From the NCBI GenBank assembly GCA_900696645.1, contig CAADGV010000009.1, forward strand, positions 62,001-126,000: a stretch of DNA of 64,000 nucleotides. The letters run 5' to 3'. A model generated the notes under the pieces. It made no database searches and was not told the origin of the DNA. It saw nothing but the letters and a program-made list of their open reading frames with translations. The position numbers and the translations under genes are program-made. The DNA is from an uncultured Chlorobiota bacterium. Lineage in GTDB: Bacteria; Bacteroidota; Ignavibacteria; UBA10030; UBA6906. This document shows, in pieces, positions 17,926-26,520 of the stretch. How positions within the stretch are numbered: the stretch's first letter is position 1; every line of letters starts with the position of its first letter.

Positions 17926-18828
17926 ATGCACAACATCATCATACACGAAGTAGGAATGCGTGACGGCCTGCAGATGGAGAAGCAGGTTGTTCCGCTGGAG
18001 AAAAAGATCGAATGGATCGAGCGTCTCATCGAATCAGGCGTTGACATCATTCAGGTTGGCTCGTTTGTTCGTGCCGACAAAGTCCCGCAGATGGCGGATA
18101 CGGATAAGCTGTTCAATCACCTCCTCCAACAGAAGCCTGCTAAAACGATACTCTCGGTCCTTGTGTTGAATGAGAAAGGATTGGAAAGGGCGCTTGAATG
18201 CGGCGTTGAGATGATCTGCATGGGAGTTTCGGCAAGCGAGACGCATAGCAGGAAAAACACCGGAATGTCTGTTGCCGACGCTACACGCCGCATCATTGAA
18301 ATGGCGAAGTTGGCGGAGGCTTCGGAGAAGAGAGTGCAGGTTTCCGTACAATCCGCATTCGGTTGCGGTTACGAGGGACATGTGCCGCAAGAACGGGTGA
18401 TGAGAATCGTTGAACAATATCTCGAAGCAGGACTGCGCAACATCAGTCTTGCCGACACCGCCGGACACGCTACGCCCGAACAGGTGGAGAAGATGTTCGG
18501 GGCGATTCTGGAATTCGGCGAGAACATCGAAGCTGCCTGCCATTTTCACAATACGTACGGACTTGCCCTTGCAAACTGCTACGCAGCAATGAAAGTCGGC
18601 GTAACATCGTTTGAATCGTCGGTGGCGGGACTCGGCGGCTGTCCGTTTACCAAAATTGCAGGCGGGAATACCTGCACGGAGGATCTTGTGCACATGGTGC
18701 AGAGGATGGGGTTGCGGGAGGAGATTGATCTCCATATGCTCATTGCTACGGCCAACGACACAAGCCAGTTCTTCGGCAGGGAACTGCCGGGGATGCTCTA
18801 TCGGGTCGGGGCACTGGAGGTAGTCTGA
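17926..18828 (+). CDS. HMG-CoA lyase-like enzyme with altered active site
   Basis: This 300-residue TIM-barrel lyase has the HMG-CoA lyase signatures. RDGLQ provides metal and base residues, HFHNTYG gives the two metal His, and GLGGCPF carries the catalytic Cys239, followed by GNTCTEDL. One key position differs. The conserved Glu of EVTSFV in HMG-CoA lyases is Gln43 (IQVGSFV), which suggests another 3-hydroxy-3-carboxyacyl-CoA substrate such as citramalyl-CoA or citryl-CoA (inference). It is grouped with a class III CoA-transferase and aconitase- and IDH-like genes. The start has only a weak site; an upstream ATG at 17878 lies in the inverted repeat. Confidence 0.8.
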   Translation: MHNIIIHEVGMRDGLQMEKQVVPLEKKIEWIERLIESGVDIIQVGSFVRADKVPQMADTDKLFNHLLQQKPAKTILSVLVLNEKGLERALECGVEMICMGVSASETHSRKNTGMSVADATRRIIEMAKLAEASEKRVQVSVQSAFGCGYEGHVPQERVMRIVEQYLEAGLRNISLADTAGHATPEQVEKMFGAILEFGENIEAACHFHNTYGLALANCYAAMKVGVTSFESSVAGLGGCPFTKIAGGNTCTEDLVHMVQRMGLREEIDLHMLIATANDTSQFFGRELPGMLYRVGALEVV

Positions 18829-18883
18829 GTTTCTTGCTACCATATGCACACACAGGTCGCGGGAAACACAGGAGGGCGATACA

Positions 18884-19837
18884 ATGAAAGGCAGATTTGT
18901 ACAGATCGTTCTTGCTGCTGCGTTGTTGGTCTCCTGCAACAAGAACGAAGTCGTGATTGAGGGAGGCGAGGGTTTCAACATGCCTTCGGTTGCAAGCACG
19001 CTGAATGCGTTCAGCTATAGCGTCAATGCGCAACGACTCGGCGGCTCTCAGACAATTCCGCTGACATTTAACAAGAATCGTCTCTACATCTCCGCCGCTG
19101 TTTCGCATCTCACGCAAGGGCATGCAATCTTCGCATTGCGAGATCAAGCGAACGGCTTGATTCATGCGGACACGTTTAGACTTGCGGGCATGTATCAGGT
19201 GCTCATGGTGGTAGGCCTGCCAGCGTCAATCACTGTGTCCTTTCAGAACTTCAGCGGCAACATCCAGTACGCGCTTGCCGCGGATTCTCTCGTTTCCACA
19301 TTTTCAGTAAACGAATTTCCGAACACCCGCGGTACGTTCTGGCTTTATCTTCGTCACGACAGCGTTGCAAATCGTACCGATTCTGTGAGAGTACACGTTC
19401 ACGATCAGGTAATCCTGCCCGGCGGCATCCGGGCAACGGTTTGGCAGCGCGTTGCCTATCCGGGCCCAACAATTGACACGCTGTATGTAATGCAATCCGA
19501 GGATACAATCCGGATTCTCCGTGAACCAGAATGGGTCCGGGTCAACACGATGTATGCCTTTCCTTTTGTACAGGGTAGGGGATGGAGAGGCGAGTACGGA
19601 TTTGACTCAAGTACCGTAATGCGTGTGGGAACCGTTTCGACTTCAGGCGGGACTTTTGCCAGCGGATTCCTTCTCGTCCGTGATTTTGCGGAGCTCAACG
19701 AATACGGACATTCTGAAACGTGGTTGGTTCCGAACGTAGGAATCGTCAAACTCTACCGGAGAGAACATCTCTTCAGTTACATGACAAGGGAAACTTGGGA
19801 GTTACTACAGTTTCATATAACAGCATCAAGGGAATGA
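18884..19837 (+). CDS. putative lipoprotein, function unknown
   Basis: This 317-residue protein starts with a lipoprotein signal (VLAAALLVSC, Cys about residue 18). The rest is beta-rich with no recognised domain. AGGAGG lies just upstream of the ATG. Its stop overlaps the start of the CoA-transferase gene in an ATGA, so translation of a surface lipoprotein and a cytoplasmic CoA-transferase appears coupled. That is odd. Confidence 0.6.
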   Translation: MKGRFVQIVLAAALLVSCNKNEVVIEGGEGFNMPSVASTLNAFSYSVNAQRLGGSQTIPLTFNKNRLYISAAVSHLTQGHAIFALRDQANGLIHADTFRLAGMYQVLMVVGLPASITVSFQNFSGNIQYALAADSLVSTFSVNEFPNTRGTFWLYLRHDSVANRTDSVRVHVHDQVILPGGIRATVWQRVAYPGPTIDTLYVMQSEDTIRILREPEWVRVNTMYAFPFVQGRGWRGEYGFDSSTVMRVGTVSTSGGTFASGFLLVRDFAELNEYGHSETWLVPNVGIVKLYRREHLFSYMTRETWELLQFHITASRE

Positions 19838-21039
19838 ATATCACACAAAAACTTCTTTCAGGCATCCGCGTCCTCGACCTCACCAACGTCCTCTCCGGGC
19901 CGTTTGCGACGCTGCATCTGTCGTTGCTCGGCGCCGAAGTCATCAAGATCGAAAATCCGAAGGAAGGCGATCTTGCGCGCAAACTGGGCAATGTTCCCGA
20001 ATTGAATGAGAAGTTGATGGGGACGAGTTTCCTTGCACAGAATGCAAACAAGAAATCTCTTACTCTCAATCTCAAAGAGAAAGAGGGCAAAGAGATTTTT
20101 CTGAAACTTGTGAAGACGGCGGATGTTGTTGTTGAGAATTTCCGTCCCGATGTGATGGATCGCCTCGGTGTCGGATACGACGTGCTGAAGAAGGAGAATC
20201 CCCGCATCATCTACTGCGGCATTTCCGGCTTTGGCAAAACGGGCCCCGATGCGATGAAGCCGGCATACGATCAGATCATTCAAGGCTTGAGCGGCGAGAT
20301 GGCCATTAACGGCGACGAACGGCTGAATCCGTTGCGCGCAGGCTTTCCTGTTTGCGATACAGTCGGCGGACTGAATGCTGCGTTTGGAATCATGGCTGCG
20401 CTGTTCTATCGTGAGCGAACAGGCGAGGGACAGTTCATTGACGTAGCGCTTCTCGATTCAATTATGCCGCTGATGGGATGGGTTGCGGCCAACTGGCTCA
20501 TCGGCAAGCAGCCGCCTGTGTTGATGGGAAACGACAACTTCACGGCCGCGCCGTCGGGTGTGTTTGTCACGCAAGATGGCTACATCAACATCGCTGCAAA
20601 CAAACAGGAACAGTGGGAAGCCGTTGCAGAAGAACTCGGCGTGCCGGAGTTGAAAACCGATCCTCGATTCCAGAAGCGTGATGTTCGCAAGAAGAACAGA
20701 AAAGAGCTGACGCCACTGCTTGAAGCGAAGCTGAAAGAGCGTCCGACGAAGCATTGGGTTGAAGTGCTGAACAAACGCGGCGTGCCATCGGGAGAAATCC
20801 TGAGTTTGCAGGATGCGCTTGAGCAGCCGCAAATCAAGCATCGCGAGACGATTGCGACAATCCCCGCCGAAGGCATCGGCGAATTGAAGCTGTTCAATTT
20901 GACGGCGAAGTTTGAGAAAACGCCGGGCAGAGTCGAATGTCCGCCGCCGACACTGGGGCAACACACAGAGGAAGTGCTTACGTCTATCGGCTATTCAGAA
21001 AAGCAGATTTCGGAACTGAAAGAACGAGGCGTAGTGTAG
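19834..21039 (+). CDS. CaiB/BaiF class III CoA-transferase
   Basis: This 401-residue protein has the formyl-CoA transferase fold signatures. These are IRVLDLTNVLSGPFAT at the N-terminus, GAEVIKIENPKEGD, RPDVMDRLGVGYDVL, and GQFIDVALLDS with the candidate catalytic Asp. Class III enzymes move CoA between carboxylic acids without ATP. It is flanked by the HMG-CoA lyase-like and aconitase-like genes. It could therefore charge a tricarboxylic or dicarboxylic acid for cleavage by the lyase (inference). The ATG at 19834 overlaps the upstream stop. Confidence 0.9.
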   Translation: MNITQKLLSGIRVLDLTNVLSGPFATLHLSLLGAEVIKIENPKEGDLARKLGNVPELNEKLMGTSFLAQNANKKSLTLNLKEKEGKEIFLKLVKTADVVVENFRPDVMDRLGVGYDVLKKENPRIIYCGISGFGKTGPDAMKPAYDQIIQGLSGEMAINGDERLNPLRAGFPVCDTVGGLNAAFGIMAALFYRERTGEGQFIDVALLDSIMPLMGWVAANWLIGKQPPVLMGNDNFTAAPSGVFVTQDGYINIAANKQEQWEAVAEELGVPELKTDPRFQKRDVRKKNRKELTPLLEAKLKERPTKHWVEVLNKRGVPSGEILSLQDALEQPQIKHRETIATIPAEGIGELKLFNLTAKFEKTPGRVECPPPTLGQHTEEVLTSIGYSEKQISELKERGVV

Positions 21040-21065
21040 CAAGGTAATCTATTGATGTTTGTTCG

Positions 21066-21113
21066 AGCGTCGTTCACGACGCTTCGTTTGACCGGCGTCG
21101 TCCTTCAGGACGA
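21066..21113. repeat. pair of REP-like hairpins with TTCA loops
   Basis: Two short hairpins lie in tandem: AGCGTCG-TTCA-CGACGCT (21066-21083) and TCGTCC-TTCA-GGACGA (21098-21113). The same TTCA tetraloop recurs in the element at 34045-34062, suggesting a dispersed palindromic family. Confidence 0.6.
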
Positions 21114-21146
21114 TACGAGATAACAAGGGAAAAAGGAGAACACGCA

Positions 21147-22433
21147 ATGGGAATGACTGTAGTAGAAAAAATCCTGGCAAAGGCAACGGGCCAATCATCG
21201 CTGAAAGCCGGAGAGGTTGTCGAGCCGAAAGTTGATCTGGCGATGTCGCACGAAAATGCCGCGCTGGTCATCAACCAATTCTTGGAAATCTACAAAGGAA
21301 CTGATCTCCAACCGAAAGTCTGGGACCACGACAAGGTTGCCATCATTTTCGATCATCGTGTTCCCGCTGAATCTCCCAAAACGGCAACGAACCAGAAAAA
21401 GATACGTGACTTTGTTACATCTTACGCCATCCGCAAGTTCCACGATATCCGGGGCGATGTCGGCGGCATTTGTCATCAAATACTTCCGGAAAACGGCTAC
21501 GTTCGTCCGGGCTATGTTGTTGTCGGAACGGATTCCCACACAACAAGTCACGGCGCGCTTGGGGCCTTTGCCTTCGGCATCGGTGCGACGGAAATGGCAA
21601 GTGTGTGGGCGCTCGGCACGGTGCTGAATGTTGAAGTGCCTGCAACGATACGCGTAAACGTCACAGGGCATTTTCCCGAATTCGTCGGTCCGAAGGATCT
21701 TATTCTCCACTTGATCGGTAAGATCGGTGCAGAAGGGGCGAACTACAAAGTGATTGAGTTTGGCGGAGAGACGGTCGACGCGATGCCGACATCCGGGCGG
21801 CTGGTGTTGTGCAACATGTCTGTTGAAGCGGGGGCAACTTCGGGGATTGTACCGGGTGACGATGAAACACTGCGTTACTTGCGCCACGAAGCAGGTGTAA
21901 CAAACAATCTCGATCTCGTACAACCGGATGCCGATGCGCGCTATGAGAAAATCATCAACATTGATGTGTCGGATTTGAAACCGCAGATTGCATGCCCGCA
22001 TACGGTTGACAATGTGAAGCCCATCGATAAAATCAATCACGTGAAAGTGAATCAGATCGTGATCGGTTCGTGCACCAATGGCCGCCTCGACGATCTCGAA
22101 GTTGCAGCCAAGATCCTTCACGGCAAGAAGGTCGCAAAAAATGTTCGCATGCTTGTCTTCCCTGCCTCTGCAAAAATCTATCGTCAAGCGCTCGGCAAAG
22201 GCTACATTGCAGAGTTCATGAATGCAGGGGCTGTTGTGATGAATCCGGGCTGCGGACCATGTCTCGGCGTGCATGAAGGCGCATTGGGTGACAATGAGAT
22301 CGCACTTTCTACAACAAACAGAAATTTCAAGGGTAGAATGGGGAATCCGACAGGTGAGGTGTATCTCTGTTCGCCGGCGGTTGCGGCAGCATCGGCGATT
22401 ACAGGAACAATCACTGATCCGCGGTCCGTTTGA
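21147..22433 (+). CDS. aconitase/IPM-isomerase family large subunit
   Basis: This 428-residue protein is the LeuC-like catalytic subunit of a split aconitase-superfamily dehydratase. Cluster cysteines occur in GSCTNG and in MNPGCGPCLG. The DSHTTSHGALGAFAFGIG segment holds substrate-contact residues. Family members act on isopropylmalate, homoaconitate, citraconate, 2,3-dimethylmalate or citrate. Together with the IDH-like enzyme at 16717, an aconitase role is attractive but not proven. AAAAGGAG precedes the start. The small subunit is at 22589. Confidence 0.88.
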   Translation: MGMTVVEKILAKATGQSSLKAGEVVEPKVDLAMSHENAALVINQFLEIYKGTDLQPKVWDHDKVAIIFDHRVPAESPKTATNQKKIRDFVTSYAIRKFHDIRGDVGGICHQILPENGYVRPGYVVVGTDSHTTSHGALGAFAFGIGATEMASVWALGTVLNVEVPATIRVNVTGHFPEFVGPKDLILHLIGKIGAEGANYKVIEFGGETVDAMPTSGRLVLCNMSVEAGATSGIVPGDDETLRYLRHEAGVTNNLDLVQPDADARYEKIINIDVSDLKPQIACPHTVDNVKPIDKINHVKVNQIVIGSCTNGRLDDLEVAAKILHGKKVAKNVRMLVFPASAKIYRQALGKGYIAEFMNAGAVVMNPGCGPCLGVHEGALGDNEIALSTTNRNFKGRMGNPTGEVYLCSPAVAAASAITGTITDPRSV

Positions 22434-22588
22434 AGGTGAAATCCGAAGCACGAATACCGAAATCCGAAACAAATACAAATGGCGAAAAATGGGACCAGGG
22501 ATTTGATATTTTGAACTTCGATATTGTTTAGGGTGTAGAAATTAGTATGTCGCATTTGATACAGGGATTTTCCAAAGGAGAACACATT

Positions 22589-23083
22589 ATGCCACATGTT
22601 GTGTTGAAACTTGGCGCTGATATTTCTACTGACGTCATCTATCCGGGCCGCCACATGGCGACCGTGTTACCTACTGAGACGCCGCAGTTTGCTTTTTCGG
22701 ACATGACGGAGTTCAATGCAAAGTTGAAAGCAAAACAGATTCCGCCGGGCAGTGTGATTGTTGCGGACAAAAACTTCGGCTGCGGCTCGTCACGTGAGCA
22801 AGCCGTCTCGACGTTGAAAGGTCACGAGCTTATCATTGTGGCGAAGAGTTTTGCCCGTATCTTCCTGCAGAACTCGGTGAATCTCGGTCTTCGCTTGGTT
22901 GAAGTCCCCGACATCGAAGCGAACGAGGGCGATGAGTTGAACATCGGGCACGACTTCGTTTTGAACAAAACGACGGGAAAGACATTCAAGATCACGCCTC
23001 TGCCCAAATCCCGTCAGGCGATCATTGATGCGGGAGGATTGATTGCGTACACGAGAATACGGCTCGTCGAGCAGCCAACCTGA
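22589..23083 (+). CDS. aconitase/IPM-isomerase family small subunit
   Basis: This 164-residue LeuD-like swivel domain contains LGADISTDVIYPGR and NFGCGSSREQA. The substrate-selecting loop after the conserved Arg reads GRHMATV. This differs from the YLRT-type loop of isopropylmalate isomerases, so the substrate is probably not isopropylmalate (inference). AAAGGAG lies upstream of the ATG. It pairs with the large subunit; the 155-bp gap between them holds AT-rich repeats. Confidence 0.86.
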   Translation: MPHVVLKLGADISTDVIYPGRHMATVLPTETPQFAFSDMTEFNAKLKAKQIPPGSVIVADKNFGCGSSREQAVSTLKGHELIIVAKSFARIFLQNSVNLGLRLVEVPDIEANEGDELNIGHDFVLNKTTGKTFKITPLPKSRQAIIDAGGLIAYTRIRLVEQPT

Positions 23084-23255
23084 TCGCATTTCCCAAAGCT
23101 GGGAAAAAGGTGACAGATCTTCTCACATTTTGCAGGGAGCATCTCCTTCCGACCAAGAATCGCTGAGTTTCAGCCGGAAATGGCTATATTGAAAGCAGTT
23201 CCTTGGCATCGGGTTTGCAAAAACCTGTGCGTAACCAATGAAGGAGTTCTGTTCG

Positions 23256-24647
23256 ATGCAAGCCCTGTTCTCTCAAGTTGATCTCGGATTACTCAAGAAG
23301 TACGACACCCCCGGTCCGCGCTATACCAGTTACCCTACCGCGCCGTTGTTCAGCACGGCATTTACCGCAGAAGATTACAAACAGGAAATACTCGACACCA
23401 ACGCTGCCGATGCGACATCTGATCTCTCGTTGTATTTCCATTTTCCCTTTTGCGATACGCTTTGTTACTTCTGCGGCTGCACGATGATGGTGACGCGGGA
23501 TCGGAACCGCATTGCCGAGTATCTTCGCTATCTCAAAAAAGAAATCGATATGATTGCGCCGCTGCTTGGCCGCAACAGGAAAGTGACGCAAATCCATTGG
23601 GGCGGCGGCACTCCGACACATCTATCGCCGGAAGAACTTCTTGACATCGGGGAGTATATCAAGTCGAAATTCAACGTAGATCCCGAAGTAGAGATGAGTG
23701 TTGAGATTGATCCGCGGGAGCTGACACAAAAGCATCTTGGTACGTTGCGCCATGTCGGCTTCAACCGGATGAGTATGGGGATTCAGGATTTTGATGAGCG
23801 GGTGCAGAAGGCCGTCAACCGGATACAGCCCGAAGAACTCTCGTTGCAGGTTCTGAAATGGGCTGAAGCGTTGGATTTCCACTCGATTAATCTAGACTTG
23901 ATCTACGGACTTCCGTTTCAAACGGTCGAATCGTTTGAGAAGACGGTGAGGAAGGTTCTGCACTTCTCGCCTGAACGGATTGCCGTGTTCAATTATGCTC
24001 ATGTTCCGTGGATGAAGAAACATCAGCAGCTCATTCATCCTGAAGATTTACCGACGCCGGAGCAGAAGCTGGATATTCTCAAAATGACTATCGAGTTGCT
24101 TGCGTCGCACGGCTACGAGTATATCGGGATGGATCATTTCGCTAAACCGACGGACGAGCTGGCAATTTCGCAGAAGGAGAAGACTCTCTACAGAAACTTC
24201 CAAGGCTACTCGACGAAATCAGGAGCCGACCTGTACGGTTTCGGCATGTCGTCGATCAGTCATTTTCAGAACGTCTACGCGCAAAACGAAAAGAACCTGC
24301 AGGATTACTATAAAGCCATCGACGCCGGCCGGCTCGCTACACACGTCGGTTACAGGATGACGGAGGATGACCACATCCGCAAGTACGTCATCATGCGGCT
24401 GATGTGTGACCTTGAATTGGATCTCGCAACGGTAAACGAACGGTTTGGCATTGACTTCAAACGGTATTTCGAATCATCATTGCATCAACTGCAGCGGTTC
24501 GTCGACGATGGTCTTGTCGAAATTTCTCCTGACAAAATCTCCATCATCGGAGCGGGACGGCTGTTGCTGCGGAACATCGCCATGTGCTTCGATGCGTACA
24601 TTGACACAATAGGCAAGACGAAGCCTGTTTTCTCGCGTACCGTGTGA
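23256..24647 (+). CDS. hemN: oxygen-independent coproporphyrinogen III oxidase
   Basis: This 463-residue radical SAM enzyme converts coproporphyrinogen III to protoporphyrinogen IX in anaerobic heme synthesis. PGPRYTSYPTA near the N-terminus and YFHFPFCDTLCYFCGC (CX3CX2C cluster plus the extra Cys) are diagnostic of true HemN rather than the HemW chaperone. GGGTPTHLS and the HemN C-terminal domain follow. The start at 23256 was preferred because AAGGAG lies at ideal distance; an ATG at 23238 would put the site inside the gene. Confidence 0.93.
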   Translation: MQALFSQVDLGLLKKYDTPGPRYTSYPTAPLFSTAFTAEDYKQEILDTNAADATSDLSLYFHFPFCDTLCYFCGCTMMVTRDRNRIAEYLRYLKKEIDMIAPLLGRNRKVTQIHWGGGTPTHLSPEELLDIGEYIKSKFNVDPEVEMSVEIDPRELTQKHLGTLRHVGFNRMSMGIQDFDERVQKAVNRIQPEELSLQVLKWAEALDFHSINLDLIYGLPFQTVESFEKTVRKVLHFSPERIAVFNYAHVPWMKKHQQLIHPEDLPTPEQKLDILKMTIELLASHGYEYIGMDHFAKPTDELAISQKEKTLYRNFQGYSTKSGADLYGFGMSSISHFQNVYAQNEKNLQDYYKAIDAGRLATHVGYRMTEDDHIRKYVIMRLMCDLELDLATVNERFGIDFKRYFESSLHQLQRFVDDGLVEISPDKISIIGAGRLLLRNIAMCFDAYIDTIGKTKPVFSRTV

Positions 24648-24793
24648 CTATTCACCGGTAACGATCCGGAAATATTTTTCCGAAATGTGACGCGGGCCTT
24701 GTTTTCTGAAGTCCCGCGCTATATATTTGTATCAGCAACACATCTCACCCTCTGCTTTTTCACAGTTCAACAACAACATTTCTTAACAATGTC

Positions 24794-25024
24794 ATGCGAT
24801 TCATTCGCGTGCATATGTCTTCACGCAAGACGGTGATCTACCATCCGTCATTCGGAGATATCTGGAAGCGGCTCCGCTGTGTTTTCGGCGTCCATTCTTA
24901 CGAGACTGTTCTCGAATACCCGAGTGCCGGAGCGAAGGAAGAAATGTGCGTTCATTGCCTCAAAGAACGCTATACCGTCAATCTTCAAGCCGCCGCTTCG
25001 TACAAAGCTTCCCACGCCGCATAG
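24794..25024 (+). CDS. small CxxC protein, function unknown
   Basis: This 76-residue basic protein contains WKRLRCVFGVHSYE and a CVHC pair followed by basic residues, which suggests a small metal-binding or nucleic-acid-binding protein. No named family was recognised. Upstream, TATATTTG at 24722-24729 with CTTG 20 bases earlier fits the Bacteroidota promoter form (TTTG, about 20 bases, TAnnTTTG). This mildly supports a real transcript. Ribosome-site support is weak. Confidence 0.45.
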   Translation: MRFIRVHMSSRKTVIYHPSFGDIWKRLRCVFGVHSYETVLEYPSAGAKEEMCVHCLKERYTVNLQAAASYKASHAA

Positions 25025-25095
25025 TTTTCTTGCTTTCCTGACGTATTTCTCCTATTCTTAACAAGAACTTTCCCAACAATTTCCCTTTTGAGGTT

Positions 25096-26430
25096 ATGAG
25101 AACATTGATTGTTCTTCTTTTTGTATTGCTCGCAGCAATGCCGGCTTATACACAGGATACGTTTTCCATTGTTGCTGTTGATACGGCAACGGGAGAGATC
25201 GGAAGCGCCGGGGCGTCGTGTGTCGGGGCGATTAATGGAGTCGGCGCATTTATTTTGAGCGACGTACTGGAGGGGATCGGCGCAATCCACACGCAAGCAT
25301 CCTACCTTGAAACAAACCAGTTAGCGGCCCGTCAGCGCATGTTGGCAGGCGATTCACCGCAGCAGATCGTCAACTACATGGTGGCGAACGACGCGCAGGG
25401 AAATCCTACCATCCGACAATACGGAGTTGTTGACCTTCGCAGGCGAGGGGAAAGCGCTGCATATACCGGCGTGAATTGCACGAACTACAAAAATCACGCA
25501 ACGGGACCCGGTTATGCTGTTCAGGGGAATATCCTCTCCGGCCAGGTCATCATCGATACGATGAGGAACACGTTTCTGCGTACGCCGGGCTCTCTTGCAG
25601 ACCGGTTGATGGCAACGCTGGAAGCGGCGAAAATTATCGGGGCTGATACACGATGCGCAGTCCGTAACACGTCGTCACAGTCGGGATTCATCAAAGTTGT
25701 CCGCATTGGCGACGGTAGCGTTCCGTATTTGCAGAAGGTCGTTCCGACCACGTCCATCGGCGTCGATCCCATCAATCTGCTTCGTACTCAATTCAACCAG
25801 TGGAAAGATTCGTTGCGGATGAAGGTTGATCCTTTTCTCTCTCAACTTACCATTAGCCCTGAGACATTGATTGCCAACGGCACATCAACGGCATCAATAA
25901 CAATCATTCCTAAAAATAACTCCGATACGTTGCTGTCCGGCGGAAAGATAATTCTTCTCCGCCAAACAGGAATCGGCGCGTTGAGTGCGGTGACCGACCT
26001 TGGTAATGGAACGTACTCTGCAATAATTACAGCACCGTTGACTGTCGGCACTGACACGATTTCTGCCCGCGTTGTCTCCGGTACAGATTCCGTGGACATC
26101 TTCTGGAAACGTGTGGTTCACTATTTGAGTCCGACGTCAGTTGCGAATGAAAACCATCTGGTACCCGGCGAGATTATCTTGCTGCAGAACTATCCCAATC
26201 CCTTCAATCCGACAACAATCATTGAATACGGCCTGCCTCGCGATATGAACGTGAGGCTGATAATATATGATGTTCTCGGCCGGACGATTCAGAACATTGT
26301 GAACGGACACCAGCAGTCTGGTTTTCACCGCGTTGCAGTTGACATGACGGGGATTTCCGCCGGAATCTATGTCTATCGCCTCGAAGCGGAAGGTGTTTCC
26401 CGCAGCCGGAAGCTCGTCGTGCTGCAATAG
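25096..26430 (+). CDS. secreted DUF1028 protein with T9SS sorting domain
   Basis: This 444-residue protein begins with a signal peptide (MRTLIVLLFVLLAAMPAYTQ). A DUF1028 domain at about residues 22-230 (DTFSIVAVDTATGEIGSAGASC) resembles Ntn-hydrolases. A bacterial Ig/invasin-like segment follows at about 250-345. A type A T9SS sorting domain (about 355-444, QNYPNPFNPTTIIEYGLP) targets it to the surface. DUF1028 function is unknown, although an amidohydrolase-like role is suspected from the fold. It stands just upstream of the pyrimidine locus. Confidence 0.85.
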   Translation: MRTLIVLLFVLLAAMPAYTQDTFSIVAVDTATGEIGSAGASCVGAINGVGAFILSDVLEGIGAIHTQASYLETNQLAARQRMLAGDSPQQIVNYMVANDAQGNPTIRQYGVVDLRRRGESAAYTGVNCTNYKNHATGPGYAVQGNILSGQVIIDTMRNTFLRTPGSLADRLMATLEAAKIIGADTRCAVRNTSSQSGFIKVVRIGDGSVPYLQKVVPTTSIGVDPINLLRTQFNQWKDSLRMKVDPFLSQLTISPETLIANGTSTASITIIPKNNSDTLLSGGKIILLRQTGIGALSAVTDLGNGTYSAIITAPLTVGTDTISARVVSGTDSVDIFWKRVVHYLSPTSVANENHLVPGEIILLQNYPNPFNPTTIIEYGLPRDMNVRLIIYDVLGRTIQNIVNGHQQSGFHRVAVDMTGISAGIYVYRLEAEGVSRSRKLVVLQ

Positions 26431-26433
26431 CTA

Positions 26434-26462
26434 TTGACATAAATGAGAATTGTGCCTACTAT
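26434..26462 (+). promoter_or_regulatory. candidate sigma70-type promoter of the pyrimidine locus
   Basis: TTGACA (26434-26439), a 17-base spacer and TACTAT (26457-26462) lie about 60 bp before the beta-ureidopropionase start. Spacing is ideal; the -10 box matches TATAAT at four positions. The prediction rests on sequence only. Confidence 0.45.
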
Positions 26463-26520
26463 TTTCAGCACGCATACGCCTTCTTCCCACTGAACTCAAC
26501 AACTATTAGCAGGAGCAGTA

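Noticed and set aside
21195-22478. 427-codon frame on the minus strand opposite the aconitase-like gene
   Set aside because: It is the mirror of a strongly conserved gene, has no recognisable domain and shows His/Arg-rich antisense composition.
23089-23106. hairpin TTTCCCA-AAGC-TGGGAAA after the small dehydratase subunit
   Set aside because: It is followed by A and G on the plus strand, so it does not look like a terminator; it may be chance.
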